Origin: Soonwooa sp.
Lineage (GTDB): Bacteria; Bacteroidota; Bacteroidia; Flavobacteriales; Weeksellaceae
Reading direction: 5' to 3'
DNA length: 64,000 nucleotides
Assembly: GCF_030151385.1 (NCBI RefSeq)
Contig: NZ_JASLDS010000049.1
Location: forward strand, 82,696-146,695
Shown here: piece after piece, positions 19,167 through 29,282 of the stretch
Layout of the letters: every line of letters starts with the position of its first letter
Position numbering within the stretch: the first letter of the stretch is position 1
The notes under the pieces: generated by a model
What the model was told of the DNA's origin: nothing
The model's input: only the letters and a program-made list of their open reading frames with translations
The model's database searches: none
Translations under genes and position numbers: made by a program

Positions 19167-21305
19167 TTATTTAATAATCTTCATTTCGTTAAGAAGCCAT
19201 TTAGCATCCGCATATTTATCAATGATGAATAAGATATACTTTGTGTCAACCATAATGTTACGACTGAACTTAGGATCGTAGTTGATGTCGCTCATCGTAC
19301 CTTCCCACTGTCTGTCAAAGTTAAGACCAACCAAGTTACCATAAGCATCCAAAGCTGGCGAACCAGAGTTACCACCTGTTGTGTGGTTGGTTGCCGTAAA
19401 GTTAACTGGTACATCACCAGATTTGTCTTTGTAGATACCGTAATCTTTCGTGTTGTAAAGATTAATCAATTTTTTCGGAACATCGAATTCGTAATCTCCA
19501 GGCACATATTTTTCCATAACACCAGCAAGATGCGTTTGGTAGCCATAAGTTACAGCATCGCGAGGGTTAGACCCTTTTACTTTACCATAAGTCACACGCA
19601 AAGTTGAGTTAGCATCTGGGAAGAATTTTCTATCCTTATCCGTTGCCATTTGCTGTGCCATAAAGGTCTTTTGCAAAGCATCGATGTCAGATTGTAGACC
19701 CGTAACTTTCCCGTGCGTTGTGCTAACGTAAGTATTTTTGATATTGTTCCAAAGTTGAACATACGGATCATTTTTCAAAGCTTTTACAAGACTTGCTTGG
19801 TCTGCAAATACTTTGTTGATGTCGCTATATGTTGTTGCGCCGTTTACGCTTGCTTGCCCAGTAATGATAGAGTTTTTAGCATAGTTTTCCAAAACCGCAA
19901 CATTAGCTTTCGCATCTTTGAATTTTTCTAAACCACTTGGCAAAAACTGAGGCGCTGACTTCGTTGCGTAAAGCGCTAAAACTTGAGCCGTAACTTTCGC
20001 ATCCAAGTTGCTTTCGTAATCTTTGTAGATGTCTGTAAGTTTGGTTTTAAAAGCATCCAAAGATTTTGGATTATAAGTACCATTATCAATAGCTTCAACA
20101 TAGCTAGAGAACAAACTTGCCAAAGCTAAAGTCTCAGCATTTCTAGGTAATTCCGAATAGTAAGCTCTGTTTAACGCATAAGGTGCTTGCTCATTATAAG
20201 CTTTATTAAGTCCATCAATAGTCGCTTTAATTTGAGGGTTTTTCGAAATCAAAGATTGTTCATATTGTTGTTTTTTACCAACAGCATTTGATTTTTTAAG
20301 ACCTTCAACTTCACCAATCCATTTTTTCCAAGAGTTGGCGATACGAGCGTATTTAGAAGCATATTTAATTCTTGTAGCATCGTCCGTTCTCATTTTTTCG
20401 TCAAGAACTTTCAAAGTAACATCACGCACCGAAATCATTGCTGGATCGGTTTCGTTCATAATTTTTTCTACAGCAATTGCTGGAAGATATTCCGTAGTTC
20501 TTCCTGGGAATCCAAATACAAACGTGAAATCATTTTCTTGTTTATCCTTAATAGAAACTGGCAAGAAATGTTTTGGCTTGTAAGGCACGTTATCTTTAGA
20601 GTATTCTGCAGGCTTGTTGTTTTTGTCCGCATAGATTCTGAACATCGAAAAATCGCCTGTATGACGTGGCCAAACCCAGTTGTCAGTATCACTTCCGAAT
20701 TTACCAATGCTTTGTGGTGGTGCACCAACGAGGCGGATATCTTTGAAGGTTTCGATAACATAAGCATAATACTTGTTACCGTAATACATCGATTTTACAA
20801 CAATTTTTTGATCTTTTGGCGTTTCTCTTGTCGCGATGTAATTGTCTGTGTTTTGTTTGATTTTATCGTCTAAAGATTTACCAGTAAGACTGTCGGTACC
20901 TTTTAAGATTTCTGGAGTTACCTCCATGATGTCAACCACAAAATCAACTGTTACACCAGGATTTGGAAGTTCGCCTTCCATATTTTTTGCCCAAAAACCA
21001 TTCGTTAAAAGGTCATTTTCTACCGTTGAGTGTGATTGGATATTGTCATAACCACAGTGGTGATTGGTCAACAATAGACCTTGTCCCGAAATAATTTCGG
21101 CTGTACATCCTCCATCGAACTGTACCACAGCATCTTTGATGCTCGCTTTACTAGGGTCAAAAATATCTTTCGCAGAGATTTTCATTCCCAAGTCTTTCAT
21201 TTCCTTTTCATTAAGTTCTGTAGGCATCCACATACCGCCGTATTGTTGGGCAAAAGCCATTGCAGCAGGTAATAAGATTGCTGATAATAGAAGTTTACTT
21301 TTCAT
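19167..21305 (-). CDS. S46 family dipeptidyl-peptidase (DPP7/DPP11-like)
   Basis: A 712-residue protein with a signal peptide (residues 1-19, ending AFAQ). LTNHHCGYDNI at residues 79-89 supplies the catalytic histidine and GGNSGSPALD the catalytic serine, Ser647. These are the hallmarks of family S46, periplasmic exopeptidases that release dipeptides from peptide N-termini in asaccharolytic Bacteroidota. I cannot decide between DPP7 (hydrophobic) and DPP11 (acidic) specificity by eye. It is monocistronic with its own terminator, and works logically downstream of the S8 and M16 peptidases in this window. Confidence 0.93.
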   Translation of the reverse strand: MKSKLLLSAILLPAAMAFAQQYGGMWMPTELNEKEMKDLGMKISAKDIFDPSKASIKDAVVQFDGGCTAEIISGQGLLLTNHHCGYDNIQSHSTVENDLLTNGFWAKNMEGELPNPGVTVDFVVDIMEVTPEILKGTDSLTGKSLDDKIKQNTDNYIATRETPKDQKIVVKSMYYGNKYYAYVIETFKDIRLVGAPPQSIGKFGSDTDNWVWPRHTGDFSMFRIYADKNNKPAEYSKDNVPYKPKHFLPVSIKDKQENDFTFVFGFPGRTTEYLPAIAVEKIMNETDPAMISVRDVTLKVLDEKMRTDDATRIKYASKYARIANSWKKWIGEVEGLKKSNAVGKKQQYEQSLISKNPQIKATIDGLNKAYNEQAPYALNRAYYSELPRNAETLALASLFSSYVEAIDNGTYNPKSLDAFKTKLTDIYKDYESNLDAKVTAQVLALYATKSAPQFLPSGLEKFKDAKANVAVLENYAKNSIITGQASVNGATTYSDINKVFADQASLVKALKNDPYVQLWNNIKNTYVSTTHGKVTGLQSDIDALQKTFMAQQMATDKDRKFFPDANSTLRVTYGKVKGSNPRDAVTYGYQTHLAGVMEKYVPGDYEFDVPKKLINLYNTKDYGIYKDKSGDVPVNFTATNHTTGGNSGSPALDAYGNLVGLNFDRQWEGTMSDINYDPKFSRNIMVDTKYILFIIDKYADAKWLLNEMKIIK

Positions 21306-21641
21306 TTCTTAGCATTAAAATTGAGCCAATTTACGCATTTTTATCGGAACGGGATTTTTTGTCGTTTGAGAACCGCTTTGTTTTTTAGGAGCCAATCCCG
21401 CTATCAGCTGTATCTTTAGTCTTGTCGCTCGGACGGCTCCGCTCCGCTCCGCCGCCTCACGCCAATCCCAAAGGATGCCGCTTCTATCGGGGCTAGGGAA
21501 TACGTGTTCCCATTTTAAAGTCTATTTAACAATTTTTGAAACAATATTTTCACACAGAATCTTCATGAATAAGTTCTATGAAAACAACCTCATTTTTTTT
21601 AAAAACCAATTATTCGTATTTTCGAAGGAAATAAAAGTTTT
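21306..21641. other. Intergenic region with a family A repeat, 336 bp
   Basis: Lies between the divergent S46 and S9 genes and must hold both promoters. The family A element fills 21385-21495. TATTTTCG at 21616-21623, 26 bp before the S9 start codon, is one mismatch from TAnnTTTG and could be its -7 box. Confidence 0.5.
21385..21495 (-). repeat. Intergenic repeat, family A, copy 1
   Basis: Read on the minus strand it begins TAGCCCCGATAGAAGCGGCA then TCCTTT, and ends AAAGATACAGCTGATAGCGG then GATTGGCTCCTAA. The apex is the 30-bp GC-rich module (21429-21458). The two ends match the copies at 38509-38665 and 54551-54699. Confidence 0.85.
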
Positions 21642-24038
21642 ATGAAGAATAGATTTTCCTTATTGTTTTTGGCAGTAGCGGCACTTGGCTTTGCGCAAGA
21701 AAATGTTACCTACCAAAAACCATCTCAAGAAATATTGCAGTTGGCGGACTACAATCGTCCACCAACAATAATGATGGATAGCAAACGCGAAAATATCATT
21801 TTAACCTATCGTTCAACCTACAAAACTTTAGAAGACCTTAACCAAGACGAAATGAAGTTGGGTGGACTTAGGATAAATCCAGTAACCAATATTTCGAGTA
21901 CGATTACTTATTTTAACAACTTAAAACTTAAAAAAGTTACTGATAAATCCGAAACCCAAGTTAAGGGACTTCCTGCAAATCCACGTTTAGCTTATTTTCA
22001 ATTGTCACCAGACGAAAAGTTGTTGGCTTTCACCAATACCACAGCTAAAGGTGTCGAACTTTGGATTGTAGATCTAGCTTCGGCAACAGCGAAAAAATTG
22101 ACTTCAGATAACTTGAATGCTAACATGGGATCACCATATTCTTGGTATAGAGATTCCAAAGCTTTATTAGTGAATCAGATGGTCGCAAATCGTCCAGCGC
22201 TTTTGGATGATAAAAATAATCTTCCGACTGGTCCAACAGTGTCGACAAGTGACGGGAAAGTGTCGCAAAACCGAACCTATCAAGATCTTTTGAAAAATCC
22301 GCAAGACGAGAAGAATTTTGAAATGCTAGTAACTTCAGAATTGTACAAAGTTAGCGTTGATGGTGGTTCTAGCCTATTCAAAAAAGCTGATTTGTATGTT
22401 GGACAAAGTTTTTCTCCTAATGGAAAGTATGTCAATATTACAACATTGCAAAAGCCGTTTTCGTACATCGTTCCTTATTCTAGATTTCCGATGACAAGTA
22501 TTGTTTATGATGATGCAGGCAACGAAATTAAAAAAGTAAATACTGTGCCTTTAACGGAGATTATGCCAAAAGGTTTTTCTGCAACACGTGAAGGAAAACG
22601 TAATATGACTTGGCGCTCGGACAAACCTGCAGTTTTGTATTTTGTCCAAGCTTTGGATGGTGGTGATCCTGCAAAAAATGTAGATTTTCGCGATGAGGTT
22701 TTCACGTGGGAAGCACCATTTAATGCTGAACCAAAATCTTTAGTAAAAATAAAAGATCGTTTTGGAGGCATCCAATGGGGAGATGATCAACATGCGATTA
22801 TTAGTGATTCTTGGTATGACACGAGAAATCTAACGACTCAGTTTCTTAACCCAACGACAGGCGAAACAAAACTAATTTCGAAGCGAAATTTCCAAGATAT
22901 CTATAGCGATCCTGGGAATTTCCAAACCAAAAGAAATGAGTTTGGTCGCGATATTATCGATATAGAAGCTAACAAATCTTATCGTTTAGGTGAAGGTTTT
23001 ACCAAAGAAGGACAATTTCCGTTTATCGATTCTTTCGATTGGAACACTTTGAAATCAACAAGACTATACACGTCTAATGTTAAAGACAAAAAAGAAGATT
23101 TAATCGATATTCTTAATATTAAAAAGAACGAAATCCTTGTTCGTGAGCAATCCAAAAACGAGTATCCAAATTATTATATCAAAAATTTTAAATCAGGAAA
23201 ATTAACGCCAGTTACACAATTTGCTAATCCTTTTGCAAGTATTAAAGATGTTACTAAAGAAGTGATTCATTATAAAAGAAATGACGATGTAGATTTGACA
23301 GGGACGCTTTATCTGCCTGCTGGATATAACAAAAAAGACAAGTTGCCATTGTTGATTTGGGCTTATCCAGAAGAGTTTAAAGATAAAGCAACAGCGGGAC
23401 AAAACTCCAAAAACCCAAATGAGTTTACCTTCCCAAGTTATGGTTCTTTCATTTATTGGGTAACCAAAGGTTATGCAGTTTTGGATGACGCTTCATTCCC
23501 AATTATTGGAGAAGGCAAAACGGAGCCAAACGACACTTTTATCACGCAATTGGTGGCGGATGGAAAAGCGGCAATTGACGCTGTAGACAAATTAGGATAC
23601 ATCGATAGAAAGAAAGTTGCAGTTGGTGGACATTCTTATGGAGCTTTTATGACAGCAAATCTTTTGACACATTCGGATTTGTTCGCTTGCGGTATTGCGA
23701 GAAGTGGAGCTTATAACAGAACTTTGACGCCTTTTGGGTTCCAGAGTGAGCAACGTAATTATTGGGATATCCCAAATATCTACAACGAAATGTCACCTTT
23801 TATGAATGCTAACAAAATGAAAACACCATTATTGCTTGTTCATGGTGAAGCAGATAACAATCCAGGGACTTTCACTCTACAAACAGAGCGTTATTTCCAA
23901 GCCTTAAAGAATCTTGGAGCGCCAGTGCGAATGGTGTTGTTACCCAAAGAATCGCACGGTTATGTTGCAAAAGAAAATGTCTTACATCTTCTTTGGGAGC
24001 AAGACCAATTCCTAGAAAAATGTTTGAAAAGTAAATAA
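21642..24038 (+). CDS. S9 family peptidase (prolyl oligopeptidase / glutamyl peptidase-like)
   Basis: A 798-residue protein with a signal peptide (residues 1-18, ending GFAQ). Residues ~50-520 form a beta-propeller-like region and residues ~560-798 the alpha/beta-hydrolase domain. The triad is visible: Ser665 in GGHSYGAFM, Asp738 in HGEADNNPG and His772 in KESHGY. The family cleaves short peptides; this subgroup, with a large propeller and a signal peptide, is periplasmic. It is monocistronic, with a shared bidirectional terminator between it and mscL. Confidence 0.92.
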   Translation: MKNRFSLLFLAVAALGFAQENVTYQKPSQEILQLADYNRPPTIMMDSKRENIILTYRSTYKTLEDLNQDEMKLGGLRINPVTNISSTITYFNNLKLKKVTDKSETQVKGLPANPRLAYFQLSPDEKLLAFTNTTAKGVELWIVDLASATAKKLTSDNLNANMGSPYSWYRDSKALLVNQMVANRPALLDDKNNLPTGPTVSTSDGKVSQNRTYQDLLKNPQDEKNFEMLVTSELYKVSVDGGSSLFKKADLYVGQSFSPNGKYVNITTLQKPFSYIVPYSRFPMTSIVYDDAGNEIKKVNTVPLTEIMPKGFSATREGKRNMTWRSDKPAVLYFVQALDGGDPAKNVDFRDEVFTWEAPFNAEPKSLVKIKDRFGGIQWGDDQHAIISDSWYDTRNLTTQFLNPTTGETKLISKRNFQDIYSDPGNFQTKRNEFGRDIIDIEANKSYRLGEGFTKEGQFPFIDSFDWNTLKSTRLYTSNVKDKKEDLIDILNIKKNEILVREQSKNEYPNYYIKNFKSGKLTPVTQFANPFASIKDVTKEVIHYKRNDDVDLTGTLYLPAGYNKKDKLPLLIWAYPEEFKDKATAGQNSKNPNEFTFPSYGSFIYWVTKGYAVLDDASFPIIGEGKTEPNDTFITQLVADGKAAIDAVDKLGYIDRKKVAVGGHSYGAFMTANLLTHSDLFACGIARSGAYNRTLTPFGFQSEQRNYWDIPNIYNEMSPFMNANKMKTPLLLVHGEADNNPGTFTLQTERYFQALKNLGAPVRMVLLPKESHGYVAKENVLHLLWEQDQFLEKCLKSK

Positions 24039-24055
24039 ATTTAGATTTTGATACA

Positions 24056-24086
24056 TAAAAAACCATCGGATTCCGATGGTTTTTAT
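24056..24086. terminator. Bidirectional terminator between S9 peptidase and mscL
   Basis: An AACCATCGGA / TCCGATGGTT stem is flanked by A-rich sequence on the left and T-rich sequence on the right, so it can end transcripts arriving from either of the two convergent genes. Confidence 0.8.
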
Positions 24087-24105
24087 GTTTTTATATTAAA
24101 AGAAA

Positions 24106-24495
24106 TTACGAATTCTTTTCTTTTAATAAATCTCTAATTTGAGCTAAAAGTTCCTCTTGAGTAGGACCAGCTGGAGCTGCTTCTATAACAGGTTCTGGCT
24201 TTTTCAGTTTGTTGATACCTTTGATCATTAAGAATAATGCAAAAGCTACAACAATAAAAGAAATAGCAGCAGAGATGAAGTTACCATACTTAATTGCAGT
24301 TCCTGGAATTACAAGCTGAGATAGGTTATCTGCATGTATTGCTTTTAATGCAGGGTTTAGGATAGCTGGTGTAATAATATCTTCTACTAATGAAGTTACA
24401 ATTTTTCCAAATGCACCACCGATAACTACACCGACAGCCAAGTCAATTACGTTTCCTTTTACAGCAAACTCTTTAAATTCTTTAAAAAATCCCAT
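24106..24495 (-). CDS. mscL: Large-conductance mechanosensitive channel MscL
   Basis: A 129-residue protein of standard MscL length. The N-terminal amphipathic helix (MGFFKEFKEFAVKGNVID) leads into TM1 (AVGVVIGGAFGKIVTSLV). TM2 lies at ~70-95, followed by a charged cytoplasmic helix (EELLAQIRDLLKEK). It forms the pentameric emergency valve that opens under hypo-osmotic membrane tension. Confidence 0.97.
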   Translation of the reverse strand: MGFFKEFKEFAVKGNVIDLAVGVVIGGAFGKIVTSLVEDIITPAILNPALKAIHADNLSQLVIPGTAIKYGNFISAAISFIVVAFALFLMIKGINKLKKPEPVIEAAPAGPTQEELLAQIRDLLKEKNS

Positions 24496-24634
24496 AGTGT
24501 TTTGTTTATTATAGGCTACAAAAATATTAAAATTTCTTAATGATAGATAGATATATTCTAAAATTATTGTAATATTTTATTTATTGAACGATATTTGTAT
24601 ATTGTTTCTTTAAAAAATACGCAAAAACAAGCCG

Positions 24635-26122
24635 ATGAAAATACTAAATGTTAATCAATTAAAGGAATGTGATCAATTTACAATAAAAAATAAGCCTATT
24701 TTTTCAATTAATCTTATGGAAAAAGCGGCGAAAGTAAGTTGTGAATGGATTCTCAAAAACTCGGATGTTAACGAGGATTTTATCATTTTTTGTGGTAACG
24801 GAAATAATGGTGGTGACGGATTAGCATTAGCCAGATTGTTGTCAACATTTAATAGAAAAGTTAAAGTGGTTGTCAATTATGGCAAAAAATTCTCAAAAGA
24901 TGCTGTAACCAATCTTCAAAGGATTCCCGAAAATGTTCCTATTATTGATGCTAGCGATTTTTCAACTAACATAGTTAGACAATCAACGGTTATCATTGAT
25001 GCTATTTTTGGTATAGGTCTCAACAAAAATATTGGACAACCTTGGGAAGCTATAATTAATGAAATTAACACTCTAAGTAATCAAATTATTGCACTTGATA
25101 TGCCTTCTGGATTAAGTCCAGATGGAGATAGAAATAGTGATGTTTTCATAAAAGCAAATGATACGATTAGTTTCCAGTTTTACAAAAAAATATTCTTTCA
25201 TCCAGAAACTGGTGTTTATTGTGGAAAGATTCATGTCTTGAATGTTGATTTAAGTCCTATTTATATAAAAGAAGTAAAAGTAGATTCTTTTGTTGCTGAT
25301 GAAAGAGAAATAAAAAATATTTACAAAAAGCGCCCTGAATTCAGTCATAAGGGGAATTTTGGTAAAGCAGTTCTAGTGGGTGGTAGTTATGGTAAGACAG
25401 GCGCAATTGTATTAGCTGGTCGTGTGGCGGCAAGAACTGGCGCGGGACTTACTTATATTAACGCCCCAGAATGTGCGTATTCTGCATGTTTATTGCAAAT
25501 CCCAGAAGCGATGTTTGAGTTTGGTGGTAATCGTGAAGTCGAACAGATCAACACTGTAGAAAATGCTGATTATGGAATTGGACCAGGCTTTGGTAAAAGT
25601 GATATAGCCCGTTCTGCTTTGGAGAATTTTTTGCGAAACCACAGCAAGCCAATTGTATTAGATGCTGATGCTTTAATGCTTTTGTCTAGTCATTTTAATT
25701 TGCTATCATGGGTGCCGAAAGATTCGATACTGACTCCACATCCTAAAGAATTTGATCGACTTTTTGGTGCTTCACTAAATTCTTTTGATAGATTAGAGTT
25801 AGCAAAAGAAATGGCAAAAAAGTATGGAGTTAATATCGTTCTCAAAGATCATCATTCGCAAATTATTCTGTCAACAGGTGAGGTATACTACAATGTGACA
25901 GGTAATTCTGGTTTGGCTAAAGGCGGAAGTGGCGATGTTTTGACAGGAATAATTACATCACTTTTAGCTCAAAAATATAGTCCAAAAGAAGCTGCGATTT
26001 TTGGTGTTTGGATTCATGGTAAGGCTGCGGATTTGGCTCTTAAAGGTCAATCCAAAGAAAGCCTTCTGGCTTCAGATGTTATCGAAAGCGTCGGCAAAGT
26101 TTTTAACTACCTTTCAAAGTAG
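24635..26122 (+). CDS. nnr: Bifunctional NAD(P)H-hydrate epimerase / ADP-dependent dehydratase
   Basis: A 495-residue fusion. The N-terminal YjeF_N epimerase domain has GNGNNGGDGLALAR at residues 54-67. The C-terminal ribokinase-like dehydratase domain has GGSYGKTGAIVLAGR, LDADAL and GNSGLAKGGSGDVLTG. It repairs hydrated NADH and NADPH, with the dehydratase using ADP. Its 3' end overlaps the convergent DUF1648 gene by 20 bp, so the two transcripts are antisense at their ends. Confidence 0.95.
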   Translation: MKILNVNQLKECDQFTIKNKPIFSINLMEKAAKVSCEWILKNSDVNEDFIIFCGNGNNGGDGLALARLLSTFNRKVKVVVNYGKKFSKDAVTNLQRIPENVPIIDASDFSTNIVRQSTVIIDAIFGIGLNKNIGQPWEAIINEINTLSNQIIALDMPSGLSPDGDRNSDVFIKANDTISFQFYKKIFFHPETGVYCGKIHVLNVDLSPIYIKEVKVDSFVADEREIKNIYKKRPEFSHKGNFGKAVLVGGSYGKTGAIVLAGRVAARTGAGLTYINAPECAYSACLLQIPEAMFEFGGNREVEQINTVENADYGIGPGFGKSDIARSALENFLRNHSKPIVLDADALMLLSSHFNLLSWVPKDSILTPHPKEFDRLFGASLNSFDRLELAKEMAKKYGVNIVLKDHHSQIILSTGEVYYNVTGNSGLAKGGSGDVLTGIITSLLAQKYSPKEAAIFGVWIHGKAADLALKGQSKESLLASDVIESVGKVFNYLSK

Positions 26123-26549
26123 CAATTATTACACTTACTATAACAATTAATATTGTCCAGATCCATATCGATTTGGACATTTTTGTTTTTTGACCCAATG
26201 CAACTTTGTAAATGCTCGATTGGATTTCCAAAAATAAAATCAATACAAAAGTGTTGATTAACATTCCAAAAGAGGTTTGTAAATCCAAATTCCAGTTTTG
26301 TATAAGCGAATAAATGTCAGCTATTTTTAAAGATTTTAAATCTGCAATCTGTGTACTGAATGTTGCGAAAAATATCAAACCTAAAATCGGCATCAACCAA
26401 TAGAACAATTTGTTACCATATCCGTCAGCTGTACCACTAATCCCAAAATGAATCGGGATTCTTTTTGGCAGATTGCGATAGGTTAAAGCGCTAAAAAGTA
26501 ACAATGCAAAAACCAATATGCTGTTTATAAGAATTAAAAGTAATGTCAT
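26103..26549 (-). CDS. DUF1648 domain-containing membrane protein
   Basis: A 148-residue membrane protein with about four hydrophobic segments (residues ~3-22, 48-68, 90-110 and 125-145). The segment LPKRIPIHFGISGTADGYGN at residues 28-47 is the conserved DUF1648 loop, also found in the N-terminal part of SdpI-type immunity proteins. Function is not known. It overlaps the end of the NAD(P)H-hydrate repair gene by 20 bp. Confidence 0.8.
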   Translation of the reverse strand: MTLLLILINSILVFALLLFSALTYRNLPKRIPIHFGISGTADGYGNKLFYWLMPILGLIFFATFSTQIADLKSLKIADIYSLIQNWNLDLQTSFGMLINTFVLILFLEIQSSIYKVALGQKTKMSKSIWIWTILIVIVSVIIATLKGS

Positions 26550-26651
26550 TTCTATAAAATAAGAGGATGAGGTCGATGATTTTCTAAATTTTATAGCAAT
26601 TTAAAACTTTTTTAACAACAATGGAATCCAATTATTATTAAATTTGTTAGT

Positions 26652-29201
26652 ATGATAAATGACAAAAAGAATGAAATTTTTCGACAATTAGTTGAAAATA
26701 AATTCCAAATATACAATTCACTTTTCATGAGTTTGCCTTATGATAAGATGACCAATATCGGAATGTTGCTTCCGTTTTTATACGAAGAAAGTAAAGAAGG
26801 TTACGACAAAGCTTTGTCTCCGGAAGAGATTATTAATTCGTTTTTTAAAAATCATACCGATTTGCAAACCGAAGAGCAAAAGTTAGAATTACTTTTTAAA
26901 ATTGTTCAGTATATCGAGCGGCAAGTTGTTTTGTTCGATAGTATTGAGGATGCAGCTTTTCAGGATTTGCATTCGGAAGCGGATGCGGGGACAATTGTTA
27001 ATCTTTACGAACGTGCTTTACAAGACCATCGTTTGACGGAAGTTCGCAAAAAGTTAAAAGACTTTTCTGTGAAAATCGTTTTTACAGCGCATCCAACACA
27101 GTTTTATCCAAATGCTGTTCAGAGAATTATTCATGATTTGCGCAATGCCATTCAGGACGATTCTGTGACAGAAATTGATGTGTTGTTGCAGCAATTGGGC
27201 AAAACGCCATTCGTTAACAAAGAGCGTCCAACACCTTTGGATGAGGCGATGAGCATTATGTATTATTTGCGTTATGTCTATTACCAAAGCATTGGCGACC
27301 TTTATAAAAAGTTAAAAGAAACTTTTGGTACAGAGTCTTTCCATCTTCATCCTGATGTTATTAAGTTAGGTTTTTGGCCAGGTGGCGATCGCGATGGCAA
27401 TCCATTTGTAACCGCGAATGTAACTTTGGAAGTGGCTAACGAACTGCGAAGCTCAATCCTAAAATGTTATTATGGACATCTTAAAAACATTCGACGACGC
27501 TTGAGTTTTAGAGGTGTTTCGGAGGTTTTGGAAGACTTAAGCCATAAATTGTATAAAGCTATTTTTGAAAATGATTTCGAAATTTCGGAAGCGAATATTA
27601 TTGCTAAAATTGACGAAGCTGAACATATCTTAATGACATCACACCAAGGACTTTTCCGAGATTTGTTGGACGATTATCGCGATCGGGTTCGGATTTTTGG
27701 GACACATTTTGCGACTTTAGATATTCGACAAGATAGTCGTATTCATCAAAAAATAATTGATACAATCTTTAATCATTTATTTAAAAATGAAGAAAATTCT
27801 GAAATTTCTAATCAACAGAAATTCGAAAAGTTAATTGCATCAAATGATGTTGTGACACCAGAGATTTTCGATGAAGAAATTGTCAAAGATACTTTGCAAA
27901 ATATTTTGAATGTTACTAAAATTCAAAAACATAATGGCGAACGTGGATTGCATCGTTACATTATTTCGAATTCGGATGAAGTTAAAGATGTGATGAATGT
28001 CTATGCGCTTTTTAAACTTTGCGGTTATCAAGAAAGTGACATCAAAATGGATATTGTTCCGCTTTTCGAAACGATGGAAGGTCTCGACAATGCGCAACAG
28101 GTTATGCGAGATTTGTATCAATCGCCGATTTATCAGCAACATCTCAAGAATCGTGGCAACCAACAATACATCATGCTCGGTTTTTCTGACGGAACTAAAG
28201 ATGGCGGTTACCTAAAAGCGAATTGGGAAATCTACCGCGCCAAAGAAGAATTGACGGCAGTTGCTAAAGAATTTGGCATTAAAGTTATATTTTTTGATGG
28301 TCGTGGAGGTCCGCCAGCAAGAGGTGGTGGAAAGACGCATGATTTCTATGCTTCACAAGGCAAGACGATCGCAAATAACGAGTTAGAATTAACAATACAA
28401 GGTCAAACGATTACCAGCGTTTTTGGTAATAAAGACCAAGCGAAATACAATTTTGAACAACTTTTAACTGCTGGAATTGAAAATGATGTTTTCGAAAATT
28501 CTAAAAAAGATTTAACCGAAAAAGAACGCCAACTGATTGATACCTTGGCTGAATTAAGTTATAAAAAATATTCGGAGTTAAAAGCGCATCCAATGTTTGT
28601 TCCGTATTTGCAAGAGATGAGCACACTCGAATATTATGGAAAAACCAATATTGGAAGTCGTCCAAGCAAACGTGGCGCAGATGGTGAATTGAAATTTGAA
28701 GACTTGCGTGCAATCCCATTTGTTGGTTCTTGGTCGCAACTTAAGCAAAATGTTCCTGGTTTTTATGGATTTGGAACTGCGTTAAAAATATTGAAAGACG
28801 AAGGTAAATTTGATGACGTTAGATTCTTATATCAACATTCGGATTTCTTCAAAACTTTGGTGCTAAACTCGATGATGTCGATGAATAAGACTTATTTCCC
28901 ATTGACTTTTTATATGAGAGAAAATAAAAAATTCGGCGAATTTTGGAATGTTTTGTTTGAAGAATTTAACCTATCGAAAGATTTGATGTTAGAATTAACG
29001 GGCTTCAAAGTGTTGATGCAAGAAGAACCACTGAACAGAAAATCGGTTTTGATTCGTGAGAAGATTGTGTTGCCACTTTTGAGCATCCAGCAGTATGCAT
29101 TAATGCAGATTCAGAAGAATCCTGATAATAAAGAACTTTATGAAAAGTTGGTAATCAGGTCTTTATTTGGTAATATTAATGCAAGTCGTAATTCTGCTTA
29201 A
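26652..29201 (+). CDS. ppc: Phosphoenolpyruvate carboxylase
   Basis: An 849-residue protein. The catalytic histidine motif FTAHPTQ (His147), GFWPGGDRDGNPFVTANV, GFSDGTKDGGYLKANW and the glycine-rich FFDGRGGPPARGGGKTHDFY loop are all present. It carboxylates PEP to oxaloacetate to replenish the TCA cycle. The Bacteroidota subtype reads GGPPARGGGKTH where enterobacterial enzymes read GGTVGRGGGP. TAAATTTG at 26639-26646 matches the -7 consensus but lies so close to the ATG that the mRNA would be nearly leaderless. Confidence 0.96.
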   Translation: MINDKKNEIFRQLVENKFQIYNSLFMSLPYDKMTNIGMLLPFLYEESKEGYDKALSPEEIINSFFKNHTDLQTEEQKLELLFKIVQYIERQVVLFDSIEDAAFQDLHSEADAGTIVNLYERALQDHRLTEVRKKLKDFSVKIVFTAHPTQFYPNAVQRIIHDLRNAIQDDSVTEIDVLLQQLGKTPFVNKERPTPLDEAMSIMYYLRYVYYQSIGDLYKKLKETFGTESFHLHPDVIKLGFWPGGDRDGNPFVTANVTLEVANELRSSILKCYYGHLKNIRRRLSFRGVSEVLEDLSHKLYKAIFENDFEISEANIIAKIDEAEHILMTSHQGLFRDLLDDYRDRVRIFGTHFATLDIRQDSRIHQKIIDTIFNHLFKNEENSEISNQQKFEKLIASNDVVTPEIFDEEIVKDTLQNILNVTKIQKHNGERGLHRYIISNSDEVKDVMNVYALFKLCGYQESDIKMDIVPLFETMEGLDNAQQVMRDLYQSPIYQQHLKNRGNQQYIMLGFSDGTKDGGYLKANWEIYRAKEELTAVAKEFGIKVIFFDGRGGPPARGGGKTHDFYASQGKTIANNELELTIQGQTITSVFGNKDQAKYNFEQLLTAGIENDVFENSKKDLTEKERQLIDTLAELSYKKYSELKAHPMFVPYLQEMSTLEYYGKTNIGSRPSKRGADGELKFEDLRAIPFVGSWSQLKQNVPGFYGFGTALKILKDEGKFDDVRFLYQHSDFFKTLVLNSMMSMNKTYFPLTFYMRENKKFGEFWNVLFEEFNLSKDLMLELTGFKVLMQEEPLNRKSVLIREKIVLPLLSIQQYALMQIQKNPDNKELYEKLVIRSLFGNINASRNSA

Positions 29202-29282
29202 TTTTTTTAATCGAATTTAAGTTTCTTTAAGTAGATTTACACCGCTTTTCTTTAGTCGCATTTAATTTAGAAAAAATCAGCT

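Noticed and set aside
20468..20873. Two overlapping ~100-residue frames on both strands inside the S46 peptidase gene
   Set aside because: Both are embedded in conserved S46 coding sequence and show no recognisable motif.
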